Assembly (NCBI GenBank): GCA_009693785.1
Contig: SHWP01000016.1
Coordinates: 1-57,519, forward strand
Length of the DNA: 57,519 bases
Source of the DNA: Rhodospirillaceae bacterium
GTDB taxonomy: Bacteria; Pseudomonadota; Alphaproteobacteria; Rhodospirillales; Rhodospirillaceae
Reading direction: 5' to 3'
The notes under the pieces are model-generated. The model had not been told where the DNA came from, made no database searches, and was given only the letters and a program-made list of their open reading frames with translations. Positions 1 through 8,143 of the stretch are shown in pieces; the first letter of the stretch is position 1, and every line of letters starts with the position of its first letter. A program made the translations under genes and the position numbers.

Positions 1-91
1 GGAAGCTGAGCGTGAACCTGAGATACAGCCAAATCGCCCGGTGAATGATCTCAGGCGGGAACCGGTAGCCGGAATAGCTGATGTTATTCAT
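1..91 (-). mobile_element. IS6-family transposase, N-terminal fragment cut by the window edge
   Basis: Reading the minus strand from the ATG at 91-89 gives about 30 codons beginning MNNISYSGYRFPPEII and continuing with HRAIWLYLRF. This is the typical N-terminus of IS6/IS26-type DDE transposases, which carry out replicative transposition. The frame is open to base 1, so the rest lies outside the window. An in-frame stop lies about 14 codons upstream of the ATG, supporting this start. Whether the element is complete cannot be judged here. Family assignment rests on the recognised N-terminal motif only. Confidence 0.75.
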
Positions 92-518
92 CCGCTTGGC
101 TAACGGATGGTCAGTGTGGTCGCAAGCCTGCTATCAACGTGACAATGCCCCGCCGCAGGCTTCTTGCGTTTTGCGGGCGTCAACGTGACAAAGCCCGTAG
201 CAGTCATGAATCGTGCGATCACCACAGAAATCCAGCGCGCCCAAATCACGTCCTAGAGCATCGCGCGTGAAATAGGAATCGAAGGGGGAAGTTGGGAAAT
301 TTTGGCGCACATCGGAGCGAGCGGGTGAAGGTAAACACACCAGCGCGGCCTCTGCGGGAAAAGTGCCTGGGTGGGGGTCGGGGAATGGCGAAGGTTAATC
401 CCAGATTCTGTCTTCCATCGCTCCCCTGAATCTCAGCTAGTGAGATGGGAATAGAGATGGGAACAACGATAATTGATAACGCCTAAACATTGATAAATAA
501 AGATAATTTACCACTCAG
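92..518. other. Gene-free stretch between IS fragment and tRNA-Ser
   Basis: About 430 bases with no convincing gene. The left part holds the short direct repeat at 134-196. The right part (about 440-515) is AT-rich and contains two close copies of GATGGGAA. It lies on the 3' side of the tRNA-Ser gene, a common site for island integration, but no integrase or duplicated tRNA end is visible. Confidence 0.5.
134..196. repeat. Short direct repeat beside the IS6 end
   Basis: TCAACGTGACAA followed by a base and GCCC occurs at 134-150 and again at 180-196, 46 bp apart. The first copy lies just upstream of the transposase start, where an IS6 terminal inverted repeat is expected. One copy is probably the IS end; the second may be a remnant of another element. 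The other IS end is outside the window, so this is inference. Confidence 0.4.
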
Positions 519-610
519 TGGCGGAGGGGGAGGGATTCGAACCCTCGGTATCGGTTTCCCAATACACTGGTTTAGCAAACCAGCGCCTTAAGCCACTCGG
601 CCACCCCTCC
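519..610 (-). tRNA. tRNA-Ser(GCU)
   Basis: The minus strand reads GGAGGGG at the 5' acceptor arm (610-604) pairing with CCCCTCC at 529-523, then discriminator G at 522 and an encoded CCA at 521-519. The anticodon loop TTGCTAA gives anticodon GCU, decoding AGC/AGU serine codons. The TPsiC arm has the standard GGTTCGAATCC, and a long variable arm is present, as in class II serine tRNAs. Total length is 92 nt with CCA. The identity is clear by eye. Confidence 0.95.
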
Positions 611-723
611 GGGGGGTTTTTTGTGCGGCGCGGGAGGCACCATGGCCAGCGCGCCCAGCCTTGTCAACCCGTGCCAAGCCGTTGGTTCGCAAGGGGGTTC
701 AAAGGCCAAAGCTGGGCGTGAAG

Positions 724-2092
724 TTACTCGAACAGGTTGCGGCCTTCGGGCGCGCCAGAGACGTTGTAGGATTCATAGGTCTTATTACCCACGTCGTAAT
801 AAACCGCGCAGCTTTCGCGGCCATCGCGCAAGCTCGTCCAGGTGGTGCAAATGGCGTTGCCTTTCAGCACCCAATTGCCGACCGCTTCGCCCCTACTCCA
901 GGTCACTTTCGCGCTGCCATCCTTGTTGAATTCTGAACTGCATTTGGGGCAATCAGCCCCGCCGAAACCCGTCCACCTATTCTTCGCGCCATTGCCCAGC
1001 AGGGTTTGCATTTCTTCCTTGGCCAGTGGCTTAGGCCCTTGCTCGAAAAACTCGGTCCACAGGCCCGAGCCGCCCGGCGCCTTCACCGCGAAGCCCTTCA
1101 CCAAGCCATAGGGGGCGAGTGTGTACACACGCATGGGGGCTGCGATCTCCACCTGCGCCTTGGCAACGCGCGCAGCCAAAGCATCGACGTCTTTCATCAC
1201 CAAGCGCATGCCAACGATGCCGAGGTTCGGCGGACGCGCGCGGTCGGAATAATCAGCACCCGTGGAGTTCAAGAATTGCCGCGCACCGATTTGCTGCTCA
1301 CCGCCCTTGCGCGGATAGACCCCCGCCTGGATGGCGTCGTCGAGCCCTTTGGTGTTGTACGGTAGGCGGAAGTCATTGGGCCCAATCGGCTTGGTGGCTT
1401 TGCGTGTGCGCAAGTCGCGGGCTGTGAGGCCCACCGTCTTGGTCCAGAAACTATTCCAGGCCGCGATATCCTTGACGATTTGGTAGCCCACTTCGACGTG
1501 TGTCGCGCCTTCGTGCTCGGGCCAACCCGACAATGGCGGCGATTGACGTTCTTGGAACGAGATCACCACATCGTCATGTCCGGCCATCATGGCACTCTTG
1601 CCTTTGACGTTGCCGGGATACACGTATGATTCGGGTTCAGCGAAGGCATGAAAGCCCATGCCACGCAGCGCCGTGGCGGTGGCATCAAGGTCGTTCACCA
1701 ATACGTTGAGGTTGAACAGGCCGCCCGTATCGAACCAACTGGCATTGGGCCGCGTAACCTTGCGTTCGACACCATCGAGCTGCACCAAACGCACATAGCC
1801 GTATTTCGACGCATCATTACCAAGCAAACTTTCGTTGCCTTTGGTTTTGGGGGGCGACACCCCACATCCACGCGACAGAGGGATCAACCGCGCCTTCGTA
1901 TTTGACTTTCCACTTCAGCGCATCGGTGTACACGCGCTTGGCACGCGGCAATCGCTCGACACCGACAATGTATTCTTGAATTTGGGTTTCATCGCCGGGA
2001 TCGAGCATCACCGGTGCGGCGGATTCTTGCGCCCAAGCTTGCGACATAAACCCAGCAGCAAAAACTGATGCAAGCAAGAATGACTTGGTCAT
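724..2092 (-). pseudogene. Exported VOC (glyoxalase/bleomycin-resistance fold) protein, frameshifted
   Basis: The N-terminal part starts at 2092 with a clear signal peptide (MTKSFLLASVFAAGF, cleavage near AWAQ) and runs in one frame to about 1850. It continues in the next frame to 724. The two frames join smoothly at a run of six G at 1849-1854 (C on the coding strand), so a one-base indel is the simplest explanation. The second frame has two regions resembling VOC domains, with repeated phrases such as VLVNDLDATATALRGMGF and VMKDVDALAARVA. The C-terminal 80 residues hold a CPKC motif. VOC proteins bind metals and act on small molecules; the substrate is unknown. It may be a real pseudogene or a sequencing error at the homopolymer. 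Confidence 0.65.
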
Positions 2093-2229
2093 GAGCGCCC
2101 TCCCCCGGAACGGTAGAGCTATTCTAGGGCTGTGATATCACGTCCGGCAATCGGTCTGGCGAGCACACGACACCACTAAATACTCAGCTCGCGCTCAATA
2201 CTGTTGATTCGGCGCAAAAATATTGCGCG

Positions 2230-2405
2230 TTAAGCTGGCGGCATCATGGGAATTTTGATACCGCGCTGCACGGCTGGGCGCGCACCCACGGTTTCGCGCC
2301 AGCGTTTCACGTTGGGCCAGGCGGCGTGTACGCCAACCCCACCTCTTCCAGCATGATAGAGGCTTTCCAGCCATTGGGCGTGGGAAAAGTATAAAGGTCG
2401 ATCAT
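2230..2405 (-). pseudogene. Glutathione S-transferase remnant with internal deletion
   Basis: From the ATG at 2405 the minus strand reads [20 protein letters not shown], a canonical GST N-terminal thioredoxin-fold start. After about 30 codons the frame shifts and joins a typical GST C-terminus (WPNVKRWRETVGARPAVQRG) that ends at the TAA at 2230-2232. The middle of the gene, about 150 codons in a full-length GST of around 200 residues, is missing. This is a decayed gene, not a functional enzyme. Unlike the one-base frameshifts elsewhere in the window, this one needs a real deletion. Confidence 0.75.
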
Positions 2406-3007
2406 GGAGCAGCTCCGGGTTTGGGGCACGTATCGAGCGTGGCGTTCATTGCCGTAGCCATCACATAACGCCCGCCACGGCTTTCGGCGGTAAAAATGGC
2501 GTTCTCGCGCCCAAAGCCCTCGGGCTGTGCCAGGGCCGAAAGATCAGCCCAAAACGTGTAAAATATTTGACTGTCGAGAACGGCGTTGCCTTGCAACAAC
2601 ACGATAAGCTGATAGCGGTCATCGGCTGATAACAATGTCTGAGTGTCGGCCAATGTGCTGTTGGTCCACTTCGCCGTGGCCAGCACCGGATGAGTCGACA
2701 GCGACTTTCCTTGCGCATGAGTGACAAACACCACCCGGTCCCATGGCCAGCTCATGGCGTTAACCATGCAGATCAGCGAATTGTCGGCCAAACCACGCGG
2801 GCTGGCTTGCCGCGTATCTTCGGGCAAGGGCGGATTGGGGTCGGCGGCCGCGCGCAAGGCCATGTCGGCGGCAAACGCGCGCAGCCATGCGGGCGGCACC
2901 GTCTTTTCATAGAAATAACTGCCAAACACCAACACAGCCGTGATGACGAACACGACGGCCTTGCCACTGCGCCACAAGGGCACGGCGGGTGACTGCGGTT
3001 CGCTCAC
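2402..3007 (-). CDS. Hypothetical membrane-anchored protein downstream of gatB
   Basis: About 201 residues. I choose the GTG at 3007, which overlaps the gatB stop as GTGA, a translational-coupling arrangement; an ATG further upstream at 3040 would overlap gatB by 37 bases. The protein has a short N-terminal tail, one hydrophobic segment at residues 16-33 ([16 protein letters not shown]) and a periplasmic domain of about 165 residues with two cysteines near residues 80 and 194. I recognise no catalytic motif. The gene closes the gatCAB operon, but a role in amidation is not implied. Function unknown. Confidence 0.7.
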   Translation of the reverse strand: MSEPQSPAVPLWRSGKAVVFVITAVLVFGSYFYEKTVPPAWLRAFAADMALRAAADPNPPLPEDTRQASPRGLADNSLICMVNAMSWPWDRVVFVTHAQGKSLSTHPVLATAKWTNSTLADTQTLLSADDRYQLIVLLQGNAVLDSQIFYTFWADLSALAQPEGFGRENAIFTAESRGGRYVMATAMNATLDTCPKPGAAP

Positions 3008-4461
3008 TGTGCCAGCTTCTTTTTCAAAAGTTCTTGGCACATCGCAGGGTTAGCTTTGCCTTGCGTGGCCTTCATGATCTGGCCGACAAACCAACCAATT
3101 AGTGCTTCTTTGCCCGCCTTCACCTGCGCCACTTTTTCGGGGTTGGCCGCCAGCACTGAATCCACGGCCTTTTCGATGGCGCCGGTGTCGGTGATTTGCT
3201 TGAGGCCGCGTTCCTCGACGATGGCATCGGGTGCCTTGCCCGTTTCCACCATGATCTCGAACACATCCTTGGCCAAGCGGCCCGAAATGGTGTTGTCGGA
3301 GATGAGGTCAATCAACCGGCCTAAGTTTTTCGCGCTGATGGGGCTTTCAGCAATCGTGATTCCGCGGGTGTTGATGACCGAGAACAAATTGTTCGAGACC
3401 CAGTTGTTAGCGAGTTTCGCATCGCGGCCCTTGGCTACGGTCTCGAAAAAATCGGCGTTTTCTTTTTCCGCCACCAGCACACCGGCGTCATAGGCCGTGA
3501 GCCCATACTCGCGCATGAAACGGTCTTTTTTATCGTCGGGCAGTTCAGGCAGCTTCGCCTTGATGGCAGCGACATAGGCTTCATCAAACTCTAGCGGCAG
3601 CAGGTCAGGGTCGGGGAAATAGCGGTAATCGTGCGCGAATTCCTTCGAGCGCATGGTCCGGGTCTCGCCTTTATTGGAATCATAAAGGCGCGTTTCCTGA
3701 TCGATTTTGCCGCCGCTTTCGTACACGTCGATGTGGCGCTTGGCCTCGTGCTCGATGGCTTGCATCACAAAGCGCACTGAATTCACATTCTTGATCTCGC
3801 AACGCGTACGCAATTCAGTAGAGCCAACCGGGCGCACCGACACATTCGCGTCGCAGCGCATATTGCCCTCTTCCATGTTGCCATCGCAGGTGCCGAGGTA
3901 GCGCAAAATCGAACGCATCTTTTTCAAGTACGCGCCCGCTTCATCGGGGCTGCGCATGTCGGGCTTAGAAACAATCTCCATCAACGCCACGCCCGCGCGG
4001 TTCAAGTCGATGAAGGATTTGGTGGGGTGAATGTCGTGGATGGACTTGCCCGCGTCCTGTTCCAGGTGCAGGCGTTCAATGCCGACGCTGCGAACCGACC
4101 CATCGGGCATGTCGAGCAAAATAATGCCCTCGCCCACGATGGGCTGGTCGTACTGGCTGATCTGATAGCCTTGGGGCAAATCAGCGTAAAAATAATTTTT
4201 CCGTGCGAACACACTGCGATGATTGATCTTGGCCTTCAGGCCCAAGCCCGTCCGTACCGCCTGCTCCACGCACGTTTCGTTAATGGTGGGCAGCATGCCG
4301 GGCATGGCCGCATCAACGAACGCGACGTTGGAATTGGGTTCGGAACCAAATGACGTGGAGGCCGAGGAAAACAATTTCGCCGCCGAGATGACCTGGGCAT
4401 GAACCTCTAGCCCGATCACCACTTCCCAGTCGCCGGTTTCGCCTTTGATGATGTAGCTCAT
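3004..4461 (-). CDS. gatB: Aspartyl/glutamyl-tRNA amidotransferase subunit B
   Basis: 485 residues, the normal GatB length. GatB recognises misacylated Glu-tRNA(Gln) or Asp-tRNA(Asn) and phosphorylates the acyl group before amidation by the GatCAB complex. The family start [10 protein letters not shown] (residues 14-23) and [11 protein letters not shown] near residue 160 are visible, and the C-terminal tail carries the YqeY-like tRNA-binding helical domain, ending KKKLAQ. It is the third gene of gatC-gatA-gatB; only three bases separate it from gatA. Its stop overlaps the next gene as GTGA. Confidence 0.98.
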   Translation of the reverse strand: MSYIIKGETGDWEVVIGLEVHAQVISAAKLFSSASTSFGSEPNSNVAFVDAAMPGMLPTINETCVEQAVRTGLGLKAKINHRSVFARKNYFYADLPQGYQISQYDQPIVGEGIILLDMPDGSVRSVGIERLHLEQDAGKSIHDIHPTKSFIDLNRAGVALMEIVSKPDMRSPDEAGAYLKKMRSILRYLGTCDGNMEEGNMRCDANVSVRPVGSTELRTRCEIKNVNSVRFVMQAIEHEAKRHIDVYESGGKIDQETRLYDSNKGETRTMRSKEFAHDYRYFPDPDLLPLEFDEAYVAAIKAKLPELPDDKKDRFMREYGLTAYDAGVLVAEKENADFFETVAKGRDAKLANNWVSNNLFSVINTRGITIAESPISAKNLGRLIDLISDNTISGRLAKDVFEIMVETGKAPDAIVEERGLKQITDTGAIEKAVDSVLAANPEKVAQVKAGKEALIGWFVGQIMKATQGKANPAMCQELLKKKLAQ

Positions 4462-4464
4462 GGC

Positions 4465-5934
4465 CTAAGCTCCACCCCGCAAGCCAGGGAACTTTGCCGC
4501 ATCCTCTAGCACTTGGCATACCCGGAACAACGTCGCTTCATCCCAGCGCTTGGTCAGCACTTGCAAACCCAACGGCAGCCCATGCGCGTTTAAGCCTGCG
4601 GGAACCGACGCGCCGGGAATACCCGCAAGCGATGCGGGCACCGTGAACACGTCGTTCAAGTACATCGCCACGGGGTCATCGACCTTGTCGTTCAACCCGA
4701 ACGCAGCCGTGGGGGCCGTGGGCGTCAGGATGGCATCAACCTTGCCAAAAGCTTTTTCGAAATCTTGGGCGATCAGCGCGCGCACTTTCTGCGCCTTTAA
4801 ATAATAGGCGTCGTAATAGCCTGCTGAAAGAACATAGGTGCCGATGAGAATGCGGCGTTTGACTTCTTTACCAAAACCCTCGGCGCGGGTTTTGGCGTAC
4901 ATGTCGTCCAACGACTTGCCGGGCACGCGCAAGCCGTAGCGCACGCCGTCATAGCGCGCGAGGTTCGACGAGGCTTCGGCAGGTGCGACAATATAATATG
5001 TCGGCAGTGCATATTTGGTGTGCGGCAGGTCGATTTCGACGATCTCAGCGCCCGCATCCTTGAGCCATTGCGCGCCTTTGTCCCACAGCGCGCCCACCTC
5101 GGCGTTCAATCCCGCTGGGCGGTATTCTTTTGGCACGCCAATGCGCAAACCCTTCACGCCTTGGCCCAACACCGCTTCCACATCGGGCATTTTAGTGGGC
5201 ATCGAGGTGGAATCTTTCGGGTCATGGCCGGTCATCACGTTGAGCATAATTGCCGCATCGCGGACGGTGCGCGTCATGGGACCGGCCTGGTCAAGCGAAC
5301 TTGCAAACGCCACGATGCCCCAGCGCGAGCAACGCCCGTAGGTCGGCTTCACGCCGACGATGCCGCAAAATGCCGCCGGTTGGCGGATCGAACCGCCGGT
5401 ATCGGTGCCCGTTGCGCCCATCGCAAGGTGTGCCGAGACCGCTGCCGCCGAACCGCCTGACGATCCGCCTGGCACCAGCTCGGTTGCATGCCCGCGCGCC
5501 TTCCACGGGTTTTTGACGTGGCCGTAGTAGCTGGTCTTGTTGGACGAACCCATAGCGAATTCGTCCAGGTTCAACTTGCCCAGCATCACCGAACCGGCAT
5601 CGCGCAATTTCTGCGAGACAGTGCTTTCGTAATTGGGCCGAAAGCCCTTCAGAATGTGCGAGCCCGCCGTGGTTTGCACGCCTTCGGTGCAGAACAAATC
5701 CTTGATGCCCAGTGGAATACCATCGAGTGGCAAGGCATTGCCGCTTTTGATGCGGAAGTCGGATTCTTTGGCCCGTTCGCGCGCGAGATCTGCGGTTTCA
5801 ACAATGAACGCATTTAAGTCGCGGTGGGTTTCCATCGCCTTGATGTGTGCGTCAGCCAATTCCAACGCGGAAAAGTCTTTCTTGCGCAAGTGCTCACGCG
5901 CCTGGGCGATGGTGAAGCGGGTCAGGTCGGTCAT
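4465..5934 (-). CDS. gatA: Aspartyl/glutamyl-tRNA amidotransferase subunit A
   Basis: 489 residues of the amidase-signature family. GatA hydrolyses glutamine and supplies ammonia for transamidation. The catalytic Ser-cisSer-Lys triad is visible as the lysine in [11 protein letters not shown] (near residue 78), [10 protein letters not shown] (near residue 155) and [13 protein letters not shown] (near residue 177). It starts at the ATG at 5934, five bases after the gatC stop. The three subunits are expected in one transcript and one complex. Confidence 0.98.
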   Translation of the reverse strand: MTDLTRFTIAQAREHLRKKDFSALELADAHIKAMETHRDLNAFIVETADLARERAKESDFRIKSGNALPLDGIPLGIKDLFCTEGVQTTAGSHILKGFRPNYESTVSQKLRDAGSVMLGKLNLDEFAMGSSNKTSYYGHVKNPWKARGHATELVPGGSSGGSAAAVSAHLAMGATGTDTGGSIRQPAAFCGIVGVKPTYGRCSRWGIVAFASSLDQAGPMTRTVRDAAIMLNVMTGHDPKDSTSMPTKMPDVEAVLGQGVKGLRIGVPKEYRPAGLNAEVGALWDKGAQWLKDAGAEIVEIDLPHTKYALPTYYIVAPAEASSNLARYDGVRYGLRVPGKSLDDMYAKTRAEGFGKEVKRRILIGTYVLSAGYYDAYYLKAQKVRALIAQDFEKAFGKVDAILTPTAPTAAFGLNDKVDDPVAMYLNDVFTVPASLAGIPGASVPAGLNAHGLPLGLQVLTKRWDEATLFRVCQVLEDAAKFPGLRGGA

Positions 5935-5939
5935 CGCCC

Positions 5940-6227
5940 CTACTCCACAACCTTGGGCACGGCGAAAAAGCTATCGTGCCGCTCGGGCGCGTTGGACAAA
6001 ACCTTTTCAGCTTGCGCGCCATCGGCCACAGCATCTTTGCGCCAGGCCGGCTTCATGTCGGTGCCGCCGGTCATGGGCGCCACGGCGTCGGTGTTGACCT
6101 CTTTGAGTTGCTCGATCCAGTTCATGATGCCCGACAACTCCTGGGCCAGGGGCTCCAGGTCGGCATCGGGAACATCAATGCGCGCCAGATGGGCAATGCG
6201 CCGGACCGTGGCTTTATCGAGGGACAT
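5940..6227 (-). CDS. gatC: Aspartyl/glutamyl-tRNA amidotransferase subunit C
   Basis: 95 residues, the standard length. GatC is the small belt subunit that stabilises GatA-GatB. The N-terminus [17 protein letters not shown] matches the family, and [10 protein letters not shown] near residue 63 is the usual loop (family P-x-T followed by L/M-R-P-D). It is the first gene of the operon and is divergent from ruvX, with about 100 bases between them for both promoters. Confidence 0.96.
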   Translation of the reverse strand: MSLDKATVRRIAHLARIDVPDADLEPLAQELSGIMNWIEQLKEVNTDAVAPMTGGTDMKPAWRKDAVADGAQAEKVLSNAPERHDSFFAVPKVVE

Positions 6228-6327
6228 AGGCTATGGCTCTCAGTGAGTTGCGGCAGCCAGGGCCCCTTGAAGGAGGCCCCGAAAGCCCGCGAAAATGCAA
6301 GGGAAGGCGGCGTTCGTAACATCCACC

Positions 6328-6795
6328 ATGGCGATCTGCAAGCCCTCGGAAATCAAAGAAAAACTGGCCAAAAATCAGGCCGTGCTGGGGCTCGACCTGG
6401 GCACCAAGACGATTGGCGTGGCCATCTCCGACATCGGCCTGATGATCGCCTCGCCCATGGTGACGATTGCCCGCAAGAAATTCACGCAGGATTTCGCAGC
6501 ACTGGAAAAAATCATGGCCGAGCGCGAGGTCGGCGCGCTGGTGATCGGGTTGCCGGTGGAAATGGACGGCCAGGAAGGCCCGCGCGCCCAGTCGGCCCGC
6601 TCCTTCGCCGACGAAGTGCTCAAACGCCGCGACATGCCGATTGCCTTTTGGGATGAGCGGCTCTCGACCGCAGCCGTGCAACGCATGCTCACCGACGAAG
6701 CAGATTTATCGCGCAAACGTCGCGGCGAATTGGTGGACAAGGCAGCGGCGGCCTACATTTTGCAGGGGATGTTGGATTCGCTAGCACGCACGTAA
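6328..6795 (+). CDS. ruvX: Holliday junction resolvase-like RuvX/YqgF, 16S rRNA maturation nuclease
   Basis: 155 residues from the ATG at 6328 (MAICKPSEIKE); an upstream ATG at 6295 would add 11 residues not typical of the family. RuvX has an RNase H-like fold and acts in pre-16S rRNA 5' processing. The motifs LGLDLGTKTIGVAISD near residue 20, VIGLPVEMDGQEG near residue 76 and FWDERLST near residue 110 contain the conserved acidic and glycine positions. The KAAAAYILQ segment near the C-terminus carries the last helix. Divergent placement from gatC is common in alphaproteobacteria. Confidence 0.93.
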   Translation: MAICKPSEIKEKLAKNQAVLGLDLGTKTIGVAISDIGLMIASPMVTIARKKFTQDFAALEKIMAEREVGALVIGLPVEMDGQEGPRAQSARSFADEVLKRRDMPIAFWDERLSTAAVQRMLTDEADLSRKRRGELVDKAAAAYILQGMLDSLART

Positions 6796-6800
6796 AGCAG

Positions 6801-7100
6801 TTATGCTCTTTTCAATGCCTTGCGCACAACGTCGGGTTTGGTCTTGATGACATCAAGATAATTAAGCGCGATTTGGTCGGGCTGGTAGCGCCCCTGCTCC
6901 CATTGCTGCACTGTGCGTAAGCTAAACCGAAACGCCGATGCGAACTCCGACTGACTCATCTTCAGCTTCGCGCGAATCGCTTTCACCATGTTGCCTTTGT
7001 TCGGCACCACGCGCGCGATACCCCTATCAACCAAGGATTCAAGTTCACCCTTTTTGAGATAAGGCGCATCGTCAGGCTCCAATTTTGATGAAATAGCCAT
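6801..7100 (-). CDS. HTH antitoxin of a BrnT-type toxin-antitoxin pair
   Basis: 99 residues starting at the ATG at 7100 (MAISSKLEPDDAPYL). The C-terminal half is an XRE-type helix-turn-helix: KLKMSQSEFASAFRFSLRTVQQWEQGR. It overlaps the preceding BrnT-like gene by 29 bases, so the two are probably translationally coupled. Antitoxins of this sort neutralise the toxin and repress their own promoter. Classical BrnA partners have a ribbon-helix-helix domain, so this pairing uses a different DNA-binding fold. The stop is five bases past the ruvX stop; the two genes converge. Confidence 0.85.
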   Translation of the reverse strand: MAISSKLEPDDAPYLKKGELESLVDRGIARVVPNKGNMVKAIRAKLKMSQSEFASAFRFSLRTVQQWEQGRYQPDQIALNYLDVIKTKPDVVRKALKRA

Positions 7101-7347
7101 CGCTTTCGTCCTTATTGGCTTTACGTAATGAAATAATACGGCGCGTATCGGTCCGGTCGGTGTAAACACAGCAGTAAACTCGTGTGCCGATCACGCCGTA
7201 ACAAATGATCCGACGTTCACCGTAATCGCGCCGATCATCTTCGATCTCAACAGTCGGTGCATCGAATAATTCCTCTGCTTGGGATAAAGGCACGCCATGT
7301 TTGCGTACATTGGCGGCGTTTTTGATGTCATCCCAGATGAACTTCAT
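7072..7347 (-). CDS. brnT: BrnT-family ribonuclease toxin
   Basis: 91 residues from the ATG at 7347. The family pattern is clear: MKFIWDDIKNAANVRKHGV at the N-terminus, AEELFDAPTVEIEDDRRDYGERR in the middle, CCVYTDRTDTRRIISLRKAN near the end. BrnT toxins are RelE-like RNases that inhibit translation. An in-frame ATG 12 codons upstream would overlap the putative operator, so the downstream ATG is preferred. It precedes the antitoxin gene, which is the usual toxin-first BrnTA order. Confidence 0.9.
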   Translation of the reverse strand: MKFIWDDIKNAANVRKHGVPLSQAEELFDAPTVEIEDDRRDYGERRIICYGVIGTRVYCCVYTDRTDTRRIISLRKANKDESDGYFIKIGA

Positions 7348-7356
7348 TGCTCGGAC

Positions 7357-7378
7357 TATACTCTTAACGAGTAGTATA
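7357..7378 (-). promoter_or_regulatory. Operator-like inverted repeat upstream of the toxin
   Basis: TATACT and AGTATA form an imperfect inverted repeat (7357-7378) ten bases before the toxin start codon. On the minus strand it also offers a TATACT -10 element. This is what an autoregulated toxin-antitoxin promoter should look like. Binding by the HTH antitoxin is inferred. Confidence 0.55.
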
Positions 7379-7516
7379 TGCAAGCTGGGGCCTAGGTAAA
7401 TAGAGTTTGGGTGTGCGCCTATGCATCACATCTACTTGAGGCGCGCACAGAACAGTTGATCAGCGACCCGAACGAGCGCAAACCCGTTTCAATAGCCGCT
7501 CCTGTAGGAAAACTTC

Positions 7517-8080
7517 ATGCGCCTCGCTTCATTAATCACACTTGCCCTAGCCGCCCTCTTCTCGCTTGCGGCCACTGCTGCCTCCATCGATATCGGCCCG
7601 GCGGTGGACGCGAAAATTCCAGCCGGTTTCACCGCGCTCGATAAAACCGGCGCGGCCAAAACCTACGCCGACATCACGGGCAAATACGGCACGGTGCTGT
7701 ATTTCGTGCGCTCGGCGAAGTGGTGTCCCTTCTGCCAAGCGCAACTCATCGACATCAACACCATCAATGACAAATTGGCCGAGCGCGGCTACGCCATGGC
7801 GGCGTTGAGCTACGATGCGCCCGAGGTACTGGCCGGGTTCGCGGCCCAACGCGGCATTGGGTACACGCTGTTGTCCGACCAAAAGTCGGCGATGATCGAC
7901 GCCTTCGGCATCCGCGATCCGCAATACCCGCTGGGCCACATGGCCCATGGCGTACCCAAGCCCGCCATTTTCGTGATCGACGCGAAGGGCACGGTGCAGG
8001 CCAAGCTGGCCGAAGAAGGCTACAAGGTGCGGCCCACCAGCGAAGCCGTGCTGGCGGCAGTGAATGGATTGAAGAAGTAA
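7517..8080 (+). CDS. Exported peroxiredoxin-like (AhpC/TSA-Redoxin) protein
   Basis: 187 residues. The first 22 residues are a signal peptide (MRLASLITLALAALFSLAA, cleaved near ATAAS). The mature part has a redoxin fold with RSAKWCPFCQAQL near residue 70, a CxxC pair placed as in thiol-disulfide exchange proteins and peroxiredoxin-like proteins. KPAIFVIDAKG near residue 150 is the usual strand before the C-terminal helix, with the cis-Pro region in GVPKP. It likely works in the periplasm on peroxides or disulfides; the exact substrate is unknown. It is 63 bases upstream of the ABC-F gene. Confidence 0.8.
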   Translation: MRLASLITLALAALFSLAATAASIDIGPAVDAKIPAGFTALDKTGAAKTYADITGKYGTVLYFVRSAKWCPFCQAQLIDINTINDKLAERGYAMAALSYDAPEVLAGFAAQRGIGYTLLSDQKSAMIDAFGIRDPQYPLGHMAHGVPKPAIFVIDAKGTVQAKLAEEGYKVRPTSEAVLAAVNGLKK

Positions 8081-8143
8081 GTACGACACACGTCATCATT
8101 CCGGCTTGAGTAAGGCGCATAATTCCTGCACAACGCGCCCCTC

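Noticed and set aside
134..340. 68-codon frame left of the tRNA
   Set aside because: No family, no ribosome site, and it overlaps the direct repeat; likely noise.
518..721. Small frame beginning MAEGEGFEPS over the tRNA
   Set aside because: It is the antisense reading of the tRNA-Ser gene, a common false gene.
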